From positions 1,488,001-1,552,000 of the forward strand of contig NZ_CP060137.1 in the NCBI RefSeq assembly GCF_014235785.1: a DNA stretch of 64,000 nucleotides, in the 5' to 3' direction. The position numbers and the translations under genes were made by a program. Origin of the DNA: Bacillus sp. PAMC26568. GTDB taxonomy: Bacteria > Bacillota > Bacilli > Bacillales > Bacillaceae. Each line of letters opens with the position of its first letter. Positions within the stretch are counted from its first letter, which is position 1. Positions 63,737 to 64,000 of this stretch are shown piece by piece. Below the pieces are notes generated by a model, which saw only the letters and a program-made list of their open reading frames with translations, did no database searches and had not been told where the DNA came from.

Positions 63737-64000
63737 TGTTTTGGAAAAGTGTAGTCGGTAAACTCTGGTTTACCATTTTATTGCTCGTTTCATTTGTTTT
63801 ATTTATACTGACTGTTTTGCTTCTTGAATTTATGGAGAATTACCATGTAGGGGAAGCCGAGCGTGAACTGACGCAGCTTGCTAATAAAATATCGGTAATT
63901 TTAGAAAGCCACGAAGATCAGGACCTGGCACGTTCGATTTCTTGGGAACTTGCAGATGAACTGACAAGCATTATTATTGTTGAGGATGAGAATCGATACT
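63736..64000 (+). CDS. resE: Sensor histidine kinase ResE (3' truncated)
   Basis: The first 88 codons run off the window. They show a basic start ([11 protein letters not shown]), a hydrophobic helix (about 12-31, [20 protein letters not shown]) and the beginning of an external sensing domain ([19 protein letters not shown]). The HAMP, PAS and kinase domains lie outside. ATG at 63736 shares its A with the resD stop; ATG at 63733 is out of frame. Identity rests on the resD partner and sequence character. Confidence 0.93.
   Translation, partial: MFWKSVVGKLWFTILLLVSFVLFILTVLLLEFMENYHVGEAERELTQLANKISVILESHEDQDLARSISWELADELTSIIIVEDENRY

Overview
The window is a chromosomal segment from a spore-forming, low-GC Gram-positive bacterium of the family Bacillaceae. 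I base this on gene order: it follows, almost gene for gene, the Bacillus subtilis stretch zwf-rnz-yqjMN-proI-yqjPQ-yqzH-polYB-yqjX-yqkBCDEF-mciZ-nudF-yqxK-spoIIM-fur-yqzK-xerD-drm-punA-pdp-dacF-spoIIA-spoVA-lysA-ypuA-ppiB-rib operon-scpAB-ypuI-dacB-spmAB-rluB-resABCDE. The species cannot be named from the sequence alone. No rRNA, tRNA, phage, intact insertion sequence or CRISPR array was seen.

Layout. 1-9.5 kb: the end of an MFS exporter, glucose-6-phosphate dehydrogenase, RNase Z, a phosphatase, a zinc-independent-type ribosomal protein L33 behind a Zur box, NamA, an M20 peptidase and an alpha/beta hydrolase. 9.5-17.6 kb: proI behind a proline-type T-box, metallo-beta-lactamase and SDR enzymes, a LexA-boxed translesion polymerase with its YolD partner, small Fe-S-related proteins and a lipase-like hydrolase. 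18.3-22.2 kb: a leucine/ketone-body module (HMG-CoA lyase, SCOT A/B, thiolase) lying between yqkD and yqkE. 22.9-24.1 kb: a two-gene CotX-type coat locus. 24.3-31.4 kb: AKR, the FtsZ inhibitor MciZ, NudF, EndoQ-like nuclease, VanZ, GNAT, SpoIIM, Fur and XerD. 31.8-43.4 kb: nucleoside catabolism (drm-punA-pdp) followed by dacF, the sigma-F operon and spoVA. 43.5-52.9 kb: lysA, ypuA, ppiB, a NERD protein, a 52-bp tandem repeat array, then the FMN-riboswitch rib operon. 53-64 kb: scpAB, ypuI, dacB-spmAB, rluB and the resABCDE cytochrome c biogenesis/redox regulator operon, cut off in resE.

How it works together. Much of the window serves sporulation in sequence: a sigma-H-like promoter before spoIIA, a sigma-F-like promoter before dacF, sigma-E-like promoters before spoIIM and dacB, and a sigma-G-like promoter before spoVA. 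MciZ (mother-cell division block) and coat proteins add to this. Metal and stress control is visible as a Zur box (rpmG), a PerR-like box (fur) and two LexA boxes (polYB/yqzH).

The least ordinary DNA is non-coding. One element is a dispersed family of about 100-150-bp GC-rich repeats ending in a terminator-like hairpin, with three head-to-tail 122-bp copies at 14968-15333; two copies supply the last codons and stop of adjacent genes. The other is an exactly 52-bp-periodic array of nine units (47491-47958) with a hairpin in each unit. Three decayed gene remnants and several unrecognised small proteins are also recorded.
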